DNA from: an uncultured Bacilli bacterium
GTDB taxonomy: Bacteria; Bacillota_I; Bacilli_A; RF39; UBA660
Direction of reading: 5' to 3'
DNA: 64,000 nucleotides
NCBI GenBank assembly: GCA_950097225.1
Contig: CATNCE010000001.1
Coordinates: 112,451 to 176,450, forward strand
Shown here: positions 1-9,860 of the stretch, in pieces
How the letters are laid out: each line of letters opens with the position of its first letter
Numbering within the stretch: the first letter of the stretch is position 1
Notes under the pieces: generated by a model
Told to the model about the DNA's origin: nothing
Database searches by the model: none
Seen by the model: the letters and a program-made list of their open reading frames with translations, nothing else
Position numbers and translations under genes: made by a program

Positions 1-452
1 AATCTTTAGTTGGAACTCCTTTATCGAAGGTTAGTGAGAGATTGGAGATGGAAATTAAACCACGGATTAAAGACGTTATAGCGCGATATGAAGAGGTTTG
101 TAGTTTCTTTTCGTCAGCTTTTCATGATTTTACGATAGATAATTCTGATATTGTATTTGGAGGAAAGACAAATATTCTTGATTATAAAGAATATGATGAA
201 CCAAGTAAGATTAAAGATATGATTTCCAAATTGGAGAATGTTGATTTAGTTAAAAATATTCAAACTAATAATTCAGATATTAATGTCTATATTGGAGAAG
301 AAACAGAATTTGATCCAGATGTGACGATAATAAAAACCCATTATAAGGTTGGAAATGACGAAGGGACACTCGCGATTATTGGTCCGAAGAGAATGGAATA
401 TGACAAAGTTGTTACTTTGCTTAATTTCTTGAAATCTTATATTGAAAAATAG
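1..452 (+). CDS. hrcA: Heat-inducible transcription repressor HrcA, C-terminal part (5' end outside window)
   Basis: This is the C-terminal 149 codons or so of HrcA, the dimeric repressor that binds CIRCE operators and controls class I heat-shock genes. The frame is open from base 3, so the gene enters from the left and the internal ATG at 42 is not the start. Recognisable HrcA features are the GGKTNIL motif, the IGEETEFDPD stretch and the terminal IIGPKRMEYDKVV motif, which matches the family's usual GP-R-M-Y signature. It stops 13 bases before grpE, the usual Bacilli order hrcA-grpE-dnaK-dnaJ. The CIRCE element expected upstream of hrcA lies outside the window. Confidence 0.93.
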   Translation, partial: SLVGTPLSKVSERLEMEIKPRIKDVIARYEEVCSFFSSAFHDFTIDNSDIVFGGKTNILDYKEYDEPSKIKDMISKLENVDLVKNIQTNNSDINVYIGEETEFDPDVTIIKTHYKVGNDEGTLAIIGPKRMEYDKVVTLLNFLKSYIEK

Positions 453-465
453 AAAAGAGGCACTA

Positions 466-996
466 ATGAATACAGAAGAACATGTAGATAATATAGTTGA
501 AGAGATGAATGTGGAACCGAAGAAGGATAAAAAAAATAAAAAGGGTAAAGATAATGAGGAAATCATTAAATTAACCGAAGCATTGGCATTAGAGAAGGAA
601 AAATCGATGCGTATTCAAGCAGAGATGATGAATTTTCGTAAGCGAAAAGAGGAAGAGATTAGCAACTTTCATAAATATGCTAATGAAGATGTCTTGAAAA
701 AACTTTTGGCTATTGTTGATAATTTTGAAAGGGCTTTTGCCTTAGAAAATGACGACAATAAAGAGTTTTTGAAAGGATTTTATATGATTTATACAAATAT
801 CTTGGAACTATTAACTGACAATGGGGTGACGGAAATTGAGTGTTTGAATCAACCGTTTGATCCTAATTTCCATCAAGCTGTTTTAACAGAAGCAGCAGAT
901 GGTGTTGAATCAGGAATTGTAATTCAGGTATTACAAAAAGGGTATATGTATAAAGATAAAGTATTAAGAGCTACGATGGTTAAAGTATCAGAGTAG
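466..996 (+). CDS. grpE: Nucleotide exchange factor GrpE
   Basis: GrpE (176 aa) dimerises and releases ADP from DnaK, driving the chaperone cycle. The first 35 residues are acidic and lysine-rich, followed by the long paired helix (about residues 35-90, with the R-I-Q-A-E-M-M-N-F-R-K-R segment typical of GrpE). The C-terminal beta domain carries the conserved FDPNFHQAV motif and ends VLRATMVKV. ATG 466 is chosen because AGAGG at 456-460 sits 5 nt upstream; a TTG-initiated extension from 442 would overlap the hrcA stop and has no ribosome binding site. It is in the hrcA-dnaK operon, with 25 bases to dnaK. Confidence 0.95.
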   Translation: MNTEEHVDNIVEEMNVEPKKDKKNKKGKDNEEIIKLTEALALEKEKSMRIQAEMMNFRKRKEEEISNFHKYANEDVLKKLLAIVDNFERAFALENDDNKEFLKGFYMIYTNILELLTDNGVTEIECLNQPFDPNFHQAVLTEAADGVESGIVIQVLQKGYMYKDKVLRATMVKVSE

Positions 997-1021
997 ATAG
1001 ATTAGAAAGAGGAATGATATT

Positions 1022-2842
1022 ATGGGAAAAATAATTGGTATAGATTTAGGAACAACTAATAGTTGTTGTGCAGTTTTAGAGGGAGGAACTCCTACAGTTA
1101 TTGCAAATGCAGAGGGAGATAGAACTACTCCTTCGGTAGTAGCTTTTGCTAAAAATGGAGAAGAACTAGTTGGATCTTTAGCAAAAAGACAAGCAGTTAC
1201 TAATGCGAAGAAGACGATTGCATCAATTAAAAGAGATATGGGTACTAATAAAAAGGTAGAAATTGATGATAAAAAATATACACCAGAACAAATTAGTGCT
1301 AAGATTTTAGCTAAAATTAAAAGAGATGCTGAGGCATACTTAGGTGAACCAGTAACGCATGCAGTTATAACTGTTCCAGCATATTTTAATGATGCGGAAA
1401 GACAAGCCACTAAAAATGCTGGTAAGATTGCTGGATTAGAGGTTGATAGAATTGTCAATGAACCAACAGCGGCAGCACTAGCTTATGGATTAGATAAGCA
1501 AGATAAATTACAAACGATTTTGGTTTATGATTTAGGTGGTGGAACATTTGACGTTTCAATACTTGAATTAGGTGATGGTGTTTATGAGGTTAAATCGACA
1601 AGTGGTAATAATAAACTTGGTGGAGATGACTTTGATAAACGTGTAATGGATCATATTGTTGAAGAGATTAAAAAAGAGACAAAAGCCGATGTTAAAGATG
1701 ATCAAATGGCAATGCAACGTATTAAAGATGAAGCAGAAAAGGCTAAGAAAGATTTATCTAATTCGACAACAACTACTATTTCTTTACCATTCATTGCGCA
1801 AGTTGATGGTAGTCCAGTAAACTTTGAGATGGATTTAACAAGAGCTAAGTTTGAGAGCTTAAATAAGGATTTATTTGATTCGACTTTAGATGCTGTACGT
1901 AATGCATTAAAGGATGCCAATTTAAAGACTAGTGAAATTGATCAGGTAGTATTAGTTGGTGGATCAACTCGTATTCCATATATTCAAGATCTTGTTAAAA
2001 AAGAGCTGGGTAAAGAACCTAATAAGAGTGTTAATCCTGATGAAGTTGTTGCTATGGGGGCAGCTATTCAAGGTGGAGTGTTAACAGGAGAAGTTGAGGA
2101 TTTAGTATTGCTTGATGTTACTCCTTTATCATTAGGACTTGAAACACTTGGAGATGTTATGACTGTATTAATTCCAAGAAACACTACGATTCCAACAAGT
2201 AAGAGTCAAGTTTTCTCAACAGCTGTAGATAATCAACCAGCGGTAGATATTCATGTTTTACAAGGGGAAAGACCAATGGCTGCTGATAACAAGACGTTAG
2301 GAAGATTTCAACTTACTGATATTCCTCCAGCAAGAAGAGGAGTACCACAAATTGAAGTTACATTTGATATTGATGCAAATGGTATCGTTAATGTTAAAGC
2401 TAAAGATTTAGGGACTAATAAGGAACAAAAAATAACAATTACTTCAAGTACTAATTTAAGTGATGAGGAAATTGATAAGATGATGAAGGAAGCTGAGGCT
2501 AACAAAGAAGCTGATGAGGCACGTAAAGAATTAGCAGATGCTAAGAATGATGCAGAGCAAGCTATATTTGCAGCTGAAGGAGCTATTCGTGACTTAGGTG
2601 ATAAGTTAAGCGATGATGATAAAACTACTGTTGAAGGCCTTATTAGTGAGGTTAAAGATGTTTTAGCTAAAGAAGATGTTAGTGTTGATGAATTAAAAGA
2701 AAAAACAGCAAAATTACAAGAAAAAGCAATGGAATTAGCTGGAAAAGTATATGAACAAGCAGCTAAGGAAAATAGTGATGATTCTAGTGGTAATAAAGAT
2801 GCTGATAATGACGTTGAAGAAGCAGAGTTTGTAGAAAAATAA
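1022..2842 (+). CDS. dnaK: Chaperone protein DnaK (Hsp70)
   Basis: ATP-dependent Hsp70 chaperone of 606 aa, full length for a Gram-positive DnaK and lacking the extra N-terminal segment of proteobacterial forms. The N-terminal phosphate loop GIDLGTTNS, the [10 protein letters not shown] loop near residue 172, and [10 protein letters not shown] identify the actin-like ATPase domain. The substrate domain follows the [15 protein letters not shown] linker. The C-terminal lid is alpha-helical and ends in an acidic tail finishing [23 protein letters not shown] ribosome binding region precedes ATG 1022. It works with GrpE upstream and DnaJ downstream. A weak hairpin follows the gene, which may lower expression of pepF/dnaJ. 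Confidence 0.98.
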   Translation: MGKIIGIDLGTTNSCCAVLEGGTPTVIANAEGDRTTPSVVAFAKNGEELVGSLAKRQAVTNAKKTIASIKRDMGTNKKVEIDDKKYTPEQISAKILAKIKRDAEAYLGEPVTHAVITVPAYFNDAERQATKNAGKIAGLEVDRIVNEPTAAALAYGLDKQDKLQTILVYDLGGGTFDVSILELGDGVYEVKSTSGNNKLGGDDFDKRVMDHIVEEIKKETKADVKDDQMAMQRIKDEAEKAKKDLSNSTTTTISLPFIAQVDGSPVNFEMDLTRAKFESLNKDLFDSTLDAVRNALKDANLKTSEIDQVVLVGGSTRIPYIQDLVKKELGKEPNKSVNPDEVVAMGAAIQGGVLTGEVEDLVLLDVTPLSLGLETLGDVMTVLIPRNTTIPTSKSQVFSTAVDNQPAVDIHVLQGERPMAADNKTLGRFQLTDIPPARRGVPQIEVTFDIDANGIVNVKAKDLGTNKEQKITITSSTNLSDEEIDKMMKEAEANKEADEARKELADAKNDAEQAIFAAEGAIRDLGDKLSDDDKTTVEGLISEVKDVLAKEDVSVDELKEKTAKLQEKAMELAGKVYEQAAKENSDDSSGNKDADNDVEEAEFVEK

Positions 2843-2862
2843 TAATTATAGTACATAGCTTT

Positions 2863-2890
2863 AAAAGTTCTAGAATATCCTAGGACTTTT
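2863..2890 (+). terminator. Hairpin between dnaK and pepF
   Basis: An 11-bp stem (2863-2873 with 2880-2890, one G-U pair) and 6-nt loop ends in TTTT, but the T run is short. It could be a partial terminator or an mRNA-stabilising 3' structure that sets the dnaK to pepF-dnaJ ratio. No convincing new promoter is visible in the 22 bases before pepF. Confidence 0.5.
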
Positions 2891-2912
2891 AGGCTTATGA
2901 ATAGGAGAAAGA

Positions 2913-4706
2913 ATGACAAAATATAGTTGTAGAGAAGATGTTCCAGAAAAGTACAAGTGGGATTTAAGGGACTTTTTTAAAGATGAGAAAGAATTTGAAT
3001 TGGTGTATTCGCGAACAAAGGAATTACTTGGGGAATTTTCAGCATATGAAGGATGTACGAAGGATCCTAAGAAATTAAAAGAATTTTTAGATAAGGAAGT
3101 AGAGGCTACGGCTAATTTTCAGCGTTTATATGCCTATGCTTGCTTGGTAAATGATGAGGTTTTAGGAATAGGAGAAAATATTGAGAGGCAAAATCGTACT
3201 GAAGATATGGAGATGCTACTTGTTAATGCAACTAGCTTTTTTGCTCCAGAGTTATTGCGCTTGAGGGAAGAAGAGTTTAGTGAGTTATTTGTTTTAGAAC
3301 CTGGTTTGGAGGAGTATCGTAGTGATTTGGAACGGATTTATCGTGATAAAGAGCATACTTTAAGCTCAAAAGAGGAAAGTATTGTTAATAGTATAGTTGG
3401 TGCTGTTAATCATTTTGATAATGCCTCATCAACTATACTAAATCGCGAGCATAATTATGGGAAAGTTACTTTGCCAGATGGTACTCAGGAAGAATTGGCT
3501 ACGACTAATTATCGTCGTATTCAAAAGAAGATGGACAGCATTGGTCGTAAAAAAACTTATGAGCAGTTATTTTCAGTTCAGGATCAGTATGCAACTACTT
3601 GTGCTAACTTTTTAGATTCATATGTTAAAATGAATAATACAGTTGCAAAGATTCATAATTTTGAAAATGCTTGGGAAGCTAAGTTATTTGCACTTAATAT
3701 GCCAAATGGAGCTTATAAGAGCTTAGTTGATGTGGTGTCATCAAGAGTAGATGTTCTTCAAAAATATTACAAGTTGAAGAAAAAAGTACTTGGACTAGAT
3801 GAATTACATCAATATGATTTATCTTTAGAGTTAGCTAAAAGTGATAAGGTATATAGTATAGAAGAAGCTCAAAAGTTGGTTCGTGAGTGCTTGTTGCCTT
3901 TAGGAGATGAGTATTTAAAATGCTATGATAAGATTATTGATAATCGTTATGTAGATTATGCTCAATATAAGGGAAAATGTAGTGGGGGCTATTCTTTTTC
4001 AACTATTACGCATGATTCACGCATCTTGATGAGCTTTAATGAGGATTTAACGTCGGTTTCAACTTTGGCTCATGAGGCTGGACATAATGTTCATCATCAA
4101 TTGGTGAATCAAAATAATAAAACTCAATATCGCAGTATAACATCGTTAGTTAGTGAGGTTGTCTCTCTTACTAATGAATGTTTATTGTCGCATTATTTGG
4201 TAAAAAATAGTGAAGATAAGCAGTCGAAATTAGCTGGGCTTGCCAATATCATGGATGTTATTGTTTCTAATCTTTATGGAGCAGTTCGTGAAGGAAAGAT
4301 GGAGCAAGATATGTATGAGCATGTTTCCAAAGGGGGAACTCTTACTAAGGAGTTTTTGGATTCTCTTGCGACATCATCTTTGGAGCATTATTATAAGGAT
4401 TCAGTTATTCTTGATAAATATGCTAATTGTGATTGGATTACGAGAAGTCACTATTACATGAATTTTTATTTATTTAACTATTCGATTTGTATAAGTATAG
4501 CGACATGTGTTGCTCATCGCATCATTGATGGGGATCAAGAAATGTTAAATAAATATATGGAGTTTATAAAGGCAGGCAGTGATATTTGGCCAATTGATGC
4601 TTTTAAGATATTGGGTATCGATCTTGAAGATGAAAGTGTTTATCAAGAGTGTATTTCATATTTTGATAGCAAAATTGATGAATTTTCAGAAATAATTAGT
4701 GATTAA
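2913..4706 (+). CDS. pepF: Oligoendopeptidase F, M3 family metallopeptidase
   Basis: Cytoplasmic zinc endopeptidase that trims short peptides (597 aa, normal for PepF). The zinc motif is H387-E388-A-G-H391, and the surrounding [12 protein letters not shown] is the M3B signature. The third ligand Glu is expected in the segment about 25 residues further ([12 protein letters not shown]). The N-terminal half is the alpha-helical oligoendopeptidase F domain. AGGAG about 6 nt upstream fixes ATG 2913. Its place between dnaK and dnaJ is unusual; in most Bacilli these two genes are adjacent. It may be co-expressed with the chaperones to clear peptides released during proteolysis, but that is inference. 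Confidence 0.95.
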   Translation: MTKYSCREDVPEKYKWDLRDFFKDEKEFELVYSRTKELLGEFSAYEGCTKDPKKLKEFLDKEVEATANFQRLYAYACLVNDEVLGIGENIERQNRTEDMEMLLVNATSFFAPELLRLREEEFSELFVLEPGLEEYRSDLERIYRDKEHTLSSKEESIVNSIVGAVNHFDNASSTILNREHNYGKVTLPDGTQEELATTNYRRIQKKMDSIGRKKTYEQLFSVQDQYATTCANFLDSYVKMNNTVAKIHNFENAWEAKLFALNMPNGAYKSLVDVVSSRVDVLQKYYKLKKKVLGLDELHQYDLSLELAKSDKVYSIEEAQKLVRECLLPLGDEYLKCYDKIIDNRYVDYAQYKGKCSGGYSFSTITHDSRILMSFNEDLTSVSTLAHEAGHNVHHQLVNQNNKTQYRSITSLVSEVVSLTNECLLSHYLVKNSEDKQSKLAGLANIMDVIVSNLYGAVREGKMEQDMYEHVSKGGTLTKEFLDSLATSSLEHYYKDSVILDKYANCDWITRSHYYMNFYLFNYSICISIATCVAHRIIDGDQEMLNKYMEFIKAGSDIWPIDAFKILGIDLEDESVYQECISYFDSKIDEFSEIISD

Positions 4707-4727
4707 AACTATAGGATGTGGTGAAAA

Positions 4728-5843
4728 ATGGCAGAGAGTAAAAGAGACTATTATGAGGTATTAGGAGTTTCTAAAAATGCAACTGATGAGGAAATAAAAA
4801 GAGCGTTTCGTAAGTTAGCTAAACAATATCATCCAGATGTTAATAAGGAAGAAGGAGCCGCTGATAAGTTTAAAGAGATTGGTGAGGCTTATTCAGTTTT
4901 GAGTGATGCCAATAAAAGACGTCAATATGATCAATTTGGTCATTCAGCCTTTGAACAAGGTGGAGCAGGCGGATTTGGTGGTTTTGAAGGATTTAATTTT
5001 GAAGACTTTGATTTGGGCAGCATATTTGAGCAAATGATGGGAGGCTCATTTGGACGTCGAGGAAGTACTAATCGTCGTAGTAAAGGTGCTGATAAAGTTG
5101 TCAATATGAAATTGTCTTTTGAAGAGTCTATATATGGCTGTGAAAAAGAGTTTAAGGTTAATATAGATGAGGCATGTGATGCTTGTTCAGGTTCAGGAGG
5201 ACATGGAGAGACAACTTGTTCGACTTGTTCAGGACGTGGTAGAGTGATTTCAGAACAACGCACAATGTTTGGAATATTTCAATCAGAGAGTGCGTGCCCT
5301 AATTGTGATGGCAGAGGGGTAACGTTCAAGGAGAGATGTAGTAAGTGTAATGGAAAAGGTTACAATAATAAAGATAAGACTTTGAAGTTACGTGTGCCAA
5401 GAGGCGTTGAAGATGGCGATACTATGCGCATGAGCGGTAAAGGTAGTGTCGGACCTAATAATGGACCTAGAGGAGATGTGTACATCCAATTTAAGGTTGG
5501 AACGCATGAAATTTATCAACGTGATGGACGAGATGTCTATGTTAAGATACCTTTAACTATTAGTGAAGCTGTTCTTGGTTGTAAAAAGGAAGTTCCTACA
5601 GTTCAAGGAACAATCATTACAGAAATCCCTTCTGGAACGCAGAATGGAGATAAATTTAAATTTAGAGGCAAAGGAATTGATGATGAGAAGACAGGACGCA
5701 AGGGAGATGCTTATGGTATTGTAAGTGTTATTATTCCTACTAAACTTGATCATACTCAAAAGAAATTATTTAAAGAACTTTCGGAAACGAAATTAGATAA
5801 ATCATCAGAGTTTACTAAATATAATAAATATATTGAAGATTAA
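4728..5843 (+). CDS. dnaJ: Chaperone protein DnaJ (type I Hsp40)
   Basis: DnaJ (371 aa) delivers substrates to DnaK and stimulates its ATPase. All type I parts are present in order: J domain (residues 1-70) with HPD; a Gly/Phe-rich segment (about 80-110); four CxxCxGxG-type zinc motifs starting CDACSGSG and ending CSKCNGKG; and the two beta-barrel substrate domains. Ribosome binding is by GGATGTGGTG before ATG 4728. It closes the heat-shock operon, and a strong terminator follows directly. Confidence 0.98.
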   Translation: MAESKRDYYEVLGVSKNATDEEIKRAFRKLAKQYHPDVNKEEGAADKFKEIGEAYSVLSDANKRRQYDQFGHSAFEQGGAGGFGGFEGFNFEDFDLGSIFEQMMGGSFGRRGSTNRRSKGADKVVNMKLSFEESIYGCEKEFKVNIDEACDACSGSGGHGETTCSTCSGRGRVISEQRTMFGIFQSESACPNCDGRGVTFKERCSKCNGKGYNNKDKTLKLRVPRGVEDGDTMRMSGKGSVGPNNGPRGDVYIQFKVGTHEIYQRDGRDVYVKIPLTISEAVLGCKKEVPTVQGTIITEIPSGTQNGDKFKFRGKGIDDEKTGRKGDAYGIVSVIIPTKLDHTQKKLFKELSETKLDKSSEFTKYNKYIED

Positions 5844-5873
5844 AATTCTAACATTATGTTGGAATTTTTTTTG
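5843..5873 (+). terminator. Rho-independent terminator of the heat-shock operon
   Basis: An 11-bp stem (5843-5853 with 5857-5867, one G-U pair) and a 3-nt loop are followed by an 8-base T run. It overlaps the dnaJ stop codon by one base. Confidence 0.9.
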
Positions 5874-5968
5874 TAAAAAATGTGTTAATTTGATGAAAAG
5901 CAGCTAAAGCAAATGTAATAAAAAGCTAATGATTAGGTGGTAATTTGGCCAAAAAGAATACAATTGGT

Positions 5969-5997
5969 TTGTAAATCTGTTCTTTTTTATATATAAT
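5969..5997 (+). promoter_or_regulatory. Predicted sigma-A promoter for the HExxH protein gene
   Basis: TTGTAA at 5969-5974, a 17-nt spacer and a perfect TATAAT at 5992-5997. Transcription would start near 6004, just before the AGGAGGG ribosome binding site at 6011-6017. Confidence 0.7.
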
Positions 5998-6022
5998 AAT
6001 AGGCTATGTGAGGAGGGTATTT

Positions 6023-6940
6023 GTGATAATACGTAAAAAGCCTATTATAGAGAAAAGTGATAGAGTAATAAAAAATGATCTTGAGGGAGTGTTTTCAGAT
6101 TTTGCTTTGGGACTTAGTGAGAGTAATTATAATTTGGATATATTCTATAAAAATATAAATAGTTTGGAAATCTCTCGAGTAAACAGAGAAGATATGGCGA
6201 TGGCTACAAATGTTTGCCAATATAATATTATAAGTAATTCTATTAATTATTTAGAGGATTATTTTCTCCTTGGAATAATGCATGAATTATTTCATTTATC
6301 CGCGACTGTTAAGTTGGATGATAAATTTGTTTATTCAGGTTTTATGCAATATGATTTAGAAACAGGAGAAGCTATTGGAAGTGGGTTGTCGGAGGCTTAT
6401 ACAGCTATTCTTGATCGAAGATACTTTGGAGATTATTGCACAAATAAAATGGAATTTGCTAAAAGTGCTTATGAAATTACAAGATACTTGGTTTCACTGC
6501 TTGAAGATATTGTTGGAGATACTCTTATGGAAGGGTATTATTCTAATGCGGATTTATATGGGTTAGCTAAAAGATTAGCGATGTTTACTAGTAGTAAAGA
6601 AACTTTTCGTTTTATTCATTATCTTGATTATATATCTTATTATTTTGAAAGTCTTAAAAGGCCTAAAAAACTTGGAAAAGTTTTGTTCTATTATCAAGAG
6701 TGTCTTAAATATATTGGGGTTCTTTATATAAATGTTTTAGAGTATTTACGTCGTGATAACTTAGTTAGTGATGTGGAGTATAAAGAATTTTTACGAAATG
6801 TTAAAACGATTATTAAGGCTCCTTTGAAGATAGGTAAATTAAAAATTATTAAAAGTAGAACAATGAATGATGAAGAATGTAATATATTTATTAATAAAAC
6901 ACTTGAAGATTGTCAGAAAAAAATATACTTAGTAAAGTAA
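6023..6940 (+). CDS. Hypothetical protein with a HExxH metalloprotease-like motif
   Basis: A 305-aa protein I cannot place in a named family. It has a clean metalloprotease-like core: H87-E88-L-F-H91 in a hydrophobic helix (LLGIMHELFHLS), then a glycine turn and E124 within GSGLSEAYTAIL. The spacing and Glu context resemble gluzincin-type zinc sites. No signal peptide or membrane segment is evident, so it is probably cytoplasmic. GTG 6023 is chosen because a strong AGGAGGG at 6011-6017 lies just upstream; the GTG at 6008 would place that site inside the coding region. It has its own promoter, and its 3' end overlaps the convergent regulator gene by 12 bases. Enzymatic activity is inferred from the motif only. 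Confidence 0.7.
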   Translation: MIIRKKPIIEKSDRVIKNDLEGVFSDFALGLSESNYNLDIFYKNINSLEISRVNREDMAMATNVCQYNIISNSINYLEDYFLLGIMHELFHLSATVKLDDKFVYSGFMQYDLETGEAIGSGLSEAYTAILDRRYFGDYCTNKMEFAKSAYEITRYLVSLLEDIVGDTLMEGYYSNADLYGLAKRLAMFTSSKETFRFIHYLDYISYYFESLKRPKKLGKVLFYYQECLKYIGVLYINVLEYLRRDNLVSDVEYKEFLRNVKTIIKAPLKIGKLKIIKSRTMNDEECNIFINKTLEDCQKKIYLVK

Positions 6941-7561
6941 GTATATTTTTTTGCCTTTAGATTCGATTAAGCCTTCTTCTTTCATATTTTTTATTTCGCG
7001 CATCATGGCTGAACGATCAATTGAGAGATAGTCAGCTAGATCAGTTAAGCTAAATGGAAGCGTAATTGATTTGCTAATTTGTTTTTTTGTTAAAATATTG
7101 AAGTAGGCAAGTAGTTTTTCACGGATGGTTTTTTTTGTGAGAACTTCAATGCGTTCATTAAAAGTTTTCATTTTTATACTTAGAATATGTAGCATGTTTT
7201 CAATTAGGCGATTGTGATATTCGCAATTTTTTTTACAACGATTAATTAAACGATTATAATTAAAAAAAATGATGTCAGTTTCTTCAGTAGAGATAAGGTA
7301 TAATTCTTCTGAGTGGGAGGTTGAAAATGATCCGAATATTTCGCCAGTAGTTAGTTTGTCGATGATTGTTCTAGTCCCATTATAATTGTATCTAATGATA
7401 ATAGCAGAACCAGATTCGATAATGCCAATGTCGGTTGTATTAGCAATATTGGAAAGAATAGTAGTGTCTTTTTTATAATGAAGTTTTTTGGCTTCGAAGC
7501 AGTTTAACATCTTTTTGACGTCACTCTCTTCGATGTTGTTAAATATGCTATATTTGGCCAT
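6929..7561 (-). CDS. Crp/Fnr-family transcriptional regulator
   Basis: A 210-aa regulator with the Crp/Fnr architecture: an N-terminal cyclic-nucleotide-binding-like beta-roll (about 1-115), a long dimer helix (about 115-145), and a winged helix (about 150-210) with LTDLADYLSIDRSAMMREI as the recognition unit. The RxxR-type phosphate cassette of true CRP is not evident, and there is no N-terminal Cys cluster like that of FNR, so its signal is unknown. It is divergent from nrdD-nrdG-dut across a 153-bp gap containing a 14-bp palindrome. That layout suggests control of anaerobic dNTP synthesis and of its own gene. Its last 12 bases overlap the convergent gene. Confidence 0.88.
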   Translation of the reverse strand: MAKYSIFNNIEESDVKKMLNCFEAKKLHYKKDTTILSNIANTTDIGIIESGSAIIIRYNYNGTRTIIDKLTTGEIFGSFSTSHSEELYLISTEETDIIFFNYNRLINRCKKNCEYHNRLIENMLHILSIKMKTFNERIEVLTKKTIREKLLAYFNILTKKQISKSITLPFSLTDLADYLSIDRSAMMREIKNMKEEGLIESKGKKIYLLY

Positions 7562-7611
7562 TTGGTATCACTCTTTTCCGACTATTTTTCAACAATATTT
7601 TTGTTAATTTC

Positions 7612-7640
7612 ATTATATATGATATTAGTTGCAAGTGCAA
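7612..7640 (-). promoter_or_regulatory. Predicted promoter of the Crp/Fnr-type regulator gene
   Basis: Read on the minus strand: TTGCAC (plus 7635-7640), a 17-nt spacer and TATAAT (plus 7612-7617). The -35 box lies inside the palindrome at 7628-7641, so a protein bound there should block this promoter. Confidence 0.65.
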
Positions 7641-7641
7641 C
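7628..7641. promoter_or_regulatory. Palindromic operator between the regulator and nrdD
   Basis: GTTGCAAGTGCAAC is an inverted repeat with 6-bp arms (GTTGCA and TGCAAC) around AG. It is half-site-like for Crp/Fnr proteins. Its centre (7634.5) is about 41.5 bases upstream of the start expected from the nrdD -10 box, the classical class II activator position. It also covers the -35 box of the divergent regulator. Confidence 0.55.
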
Positions 7642-7663
7642 AAAAAAAAGTGTTTATTTTTGT

Positions 7664-7669
7664 TATAAT
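7664..7669 (+). promoter_or_regulatory. -10 box of the nrdD-nrdG-dut promoter
   Basis: A perfect TATAAT, but no good -35 hexamer at 16-18 nt (the region reads CAAAAA). A weak -35 with a palindrome centred near -41.5 is what an activator-dependent promoter looks like. Transcription would start near 7676. Confidence 0.6.
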
Positions 7670-7714
7670 GAGTTTGTACTATAGGGGTGGTACGATAAAA
7701 ATGGAGAGGTAATT

Positions 7715-9841
7715 ATGAAAGTTATTAAGAGGGATGGTCATATCGTTGAATATGACAAAGAGAAAATTTTTGTTGCGATAGGAAAGGCAAATGAGGAATT
7801 GCCAGAACCTGAACGTGCAACAGAATCCGATGTTAAGAAGATTGTAAAATATATAGAGAGTTTGAACAAAAAGAGAATATTAGTTGAGGATATTCAAGAT
7901 ATTATCGAAGTTAAGTTAATGGAGATGAAAAAGTTCGAACTAGCTAAACATTATATAGTATATAGATATAATCGTGCTTTGGTTCGAAAGAGTAATACTA
8001 CGGATGAGAGTATACTTAGCTTAATAAGAAATGAAAATAAAGAATTGAATGAAGAAAATTCTAATAAAAATTCCGTTTTGGCAAGTACACAGAGAGATTA
8101 TATCGCTGGGGAAGTGTCTAAGGACTTAACTAAGCGTTTATTGTTACCAGAAAAAATTACGCGTGCACATGAAGATGGTATTCTACATTTTCATGATATG
8201 GATTATTTTATTCAACCAATATTTAATTGTTGTTTGATTAACATTAAAGACATGTTAGATAATGGAACAGTAATGAATGGAAAAATGATTGAATCACCAA
8301 AGAGTTTTCAAGTTGCTTGTACAGTTATGACACAAATTATAGCAGCTGTTGCTTCAAATCAATATGGGGGACAATCAGTAGAAATAAAGCATTTAGGTAA
8401 GTATCTGCGATTATCACATGATAAAATTGAAAAACGTATTAAGAAGATATTAGGAAAGAATGTCGAAAAAGAAGTAATAGAAAAGCTAGTGGCAGAGGAA
8501 ACACAAAAAGAGTTAGCTAGTGGTGTACAGACAATTCAATATCAAATTAATACTTTAATGACAACTAATGGGCAGTCTCCTTTTGTAACTCTATTTTTAA
8601 ATTTAGAAGAAAATGATCCTTATAAAGCTGAAACAGCTCAAATAATTGAAGAGATTATTAAACAAAGATATGAGGGAATTAAGAATGAAAAAGGCGTTTA
8701 TATAACTCCAGCATTTCCTAAACTTGTCTATGTTTTAGATGAACACAATTGTTTGAAGGGTGGAGAGTATGACTATTTAACTAAACTTGCTGTTAAATGT
8801 AGTTCTAAACGTTTGTATCCTGATTATATATCTGCTAAGAAAATGCGTGAAAATTATGAAGGAAATGTTTTTTCCCCAATGGGATGCCGTTCCTTCTTAT
8901 CACCTTGGAAAGATGAGAATGGGGAGTATAAATTTGAGGGAAGATTTAATCAAGGTGTAGTGTCTATCAATTTGCCACAAATGGGAATTATCGCCGATGG
9001 TGATGAAGAAAAATTCTGGAGTATTTTTGATGAGAGATTAGATTTGTGTCGTGAGGCATTAATGTGTAGACATCATGCTCTTAAAGGAATACCTTCTGAT
9101 ATTTCGCCAGTACATTGGCAGTATGGAGCTATTGCACGTTTAGGCAAGGGTGAAAAAATCGATAAATTATTAGAAAATGGTTATTCAACGCTTTCTTTAG
9201 GTTATATTGGTTTGTATGAACTTACGAAAGTAATGAAGGGGGTTTCACATACCGATCCAAAGGGAACAGAGTTTGCTACTAAAGTTATGCAACATATGAA
9301 AGATAAATGTGCAGAATGGAAGAAGGAGACAGGATTAGGATTTGCTTTGTATGGCACACCAGCTGAAAGTCTATGTTATCGTTTTGCGCGTGTTGATTTA
9401 GAAAGATTTGGAAAAATAAAAGATGTTACAGATAAAGGATATTATACTAATTCTTATCATGTAGATGTTCGTGAGAAGATTGATGCTTTTACAAAATTAG
9501 GATTTGAGTCAGAGTTACAAAAATTATCAACAGGAGGAGCTATTTCTTATATCGAAATTCCAAATATGCAACATAATTTGGATGCAATGGAGGAAGTTGT
9601 TCGTTTTATATATGACAACGTTCAATATGGGGAATTTAATACTAAGTCAGATTATTGTCATGAGTGTGGTTTTGATGGTGAAATTAAACTCAATAAGGAT
9701 AATCAATGGGAGTGCCCTAATTGTGGGAATAAAGATAAAGGAAAGATGAATGTTACACGTAGAACATGTGGTTATTTAGGAGAAAACTTCTGGAATGAAG
9801 GAAAAACTAAAGAAATCAAAGAAAGAGTAACACATTTATAG
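7715..9841 (+). CDS. nrdD: Anaerobic ribonucleoside-triphosphate reductase (glycyl radical)
   Basis: Oxygen-sensitive class III ribonucleotide reductase (708 aa) that makes dNTPs from NTPs. An ATP-cone allosteric domain occupies about residues 1-90 (MKVIKRDGHIVEYDKEKI). The central barrel carries the family segments, including the QYGGQSV loop and the ESLCYRFA region. A zinc site near the end uses CHECG and CPNCG, and the glycyl-radical loop is RRTCGYLG with the radical glycine at G686. GGAGAGG precedes ATG 7715. Its activase NrdG follows 19 bases later. Regulation by the divergent Crp/Fnr protein is likely. It indicates anaerobic growth. Confidence 0.97.
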   Translation: MKVIKRDGHIVEYDKEKIFVAIGKANEELPEPERATESDVKKIVKYIESLNKKRILVEDIQDIIEVKLMEMKKFELAKHYIVYRYNRALVRKSNTTDESILSLIRNENKELNEENSNKNSVLASTQRDYIAGEVSKDLTKRLLLPEKITRAHEDGILHFHDMDYFIQPIFNCCLINIKDMLDNGTVMNGKMIESPKSFQVACTVMTQIIAAVASNQYGGQSVEIKHLGKYLRLSHDKIEKRIKKILGKNVEKEVIEKLVAEETQKELASGVQTIQYQINTLMTTNGQSPFVTLFLNLEENDPYKAETAQIIEEIIKQRYEGIKNEKGVYITPAFPKLVYVLDEHNCLKGGEYDYLTKLAVKCSSKRLYPDYISAKKMRENYEGNVFSPMGCRSFLSPWKDENGEYKFEGRFNQGVVSINLPQMGIIADGDEEKFWSIFDERLDLCREALMCRHHALKGIPSDISPVHWQYGAIARLGKGEKIDKLLENGYSTLSLGYIGLYELTKVMKGVSHTDPKGTEFATKVMQHMKDKCAEWKKETGLGFALYGTPAESLCYRFARVDLERFGKIKDVTDKGYYTNSYHVDVREKIDAFTKLGFESELQKLSTGGAISYIEIPNMQHNLDAMEEVVRFIYDNVQYGEFNTKSDYCHECGFDGEIKLNKDNQWECPNCGNKDKGKMNVTRRTCGYLGENFWNEGKTKEIKERVTHL

Positions 9842-9860
9842 AAGTTAAGAGGTGCTTGAT

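Noticed and set aside
1-1021. CIRCE operator
   Set aside because: No TTAGCACTC-N9-GAGTGCTAA-type repeat is visible; it would lie upstream of hrcA, outside the window.
988-1458. Minus-strand frame opposite dnaK
   Set aside because: Antisense to the conserved ATPase domain of DnaK; hydrophobic composition is explained by the reverse complement.
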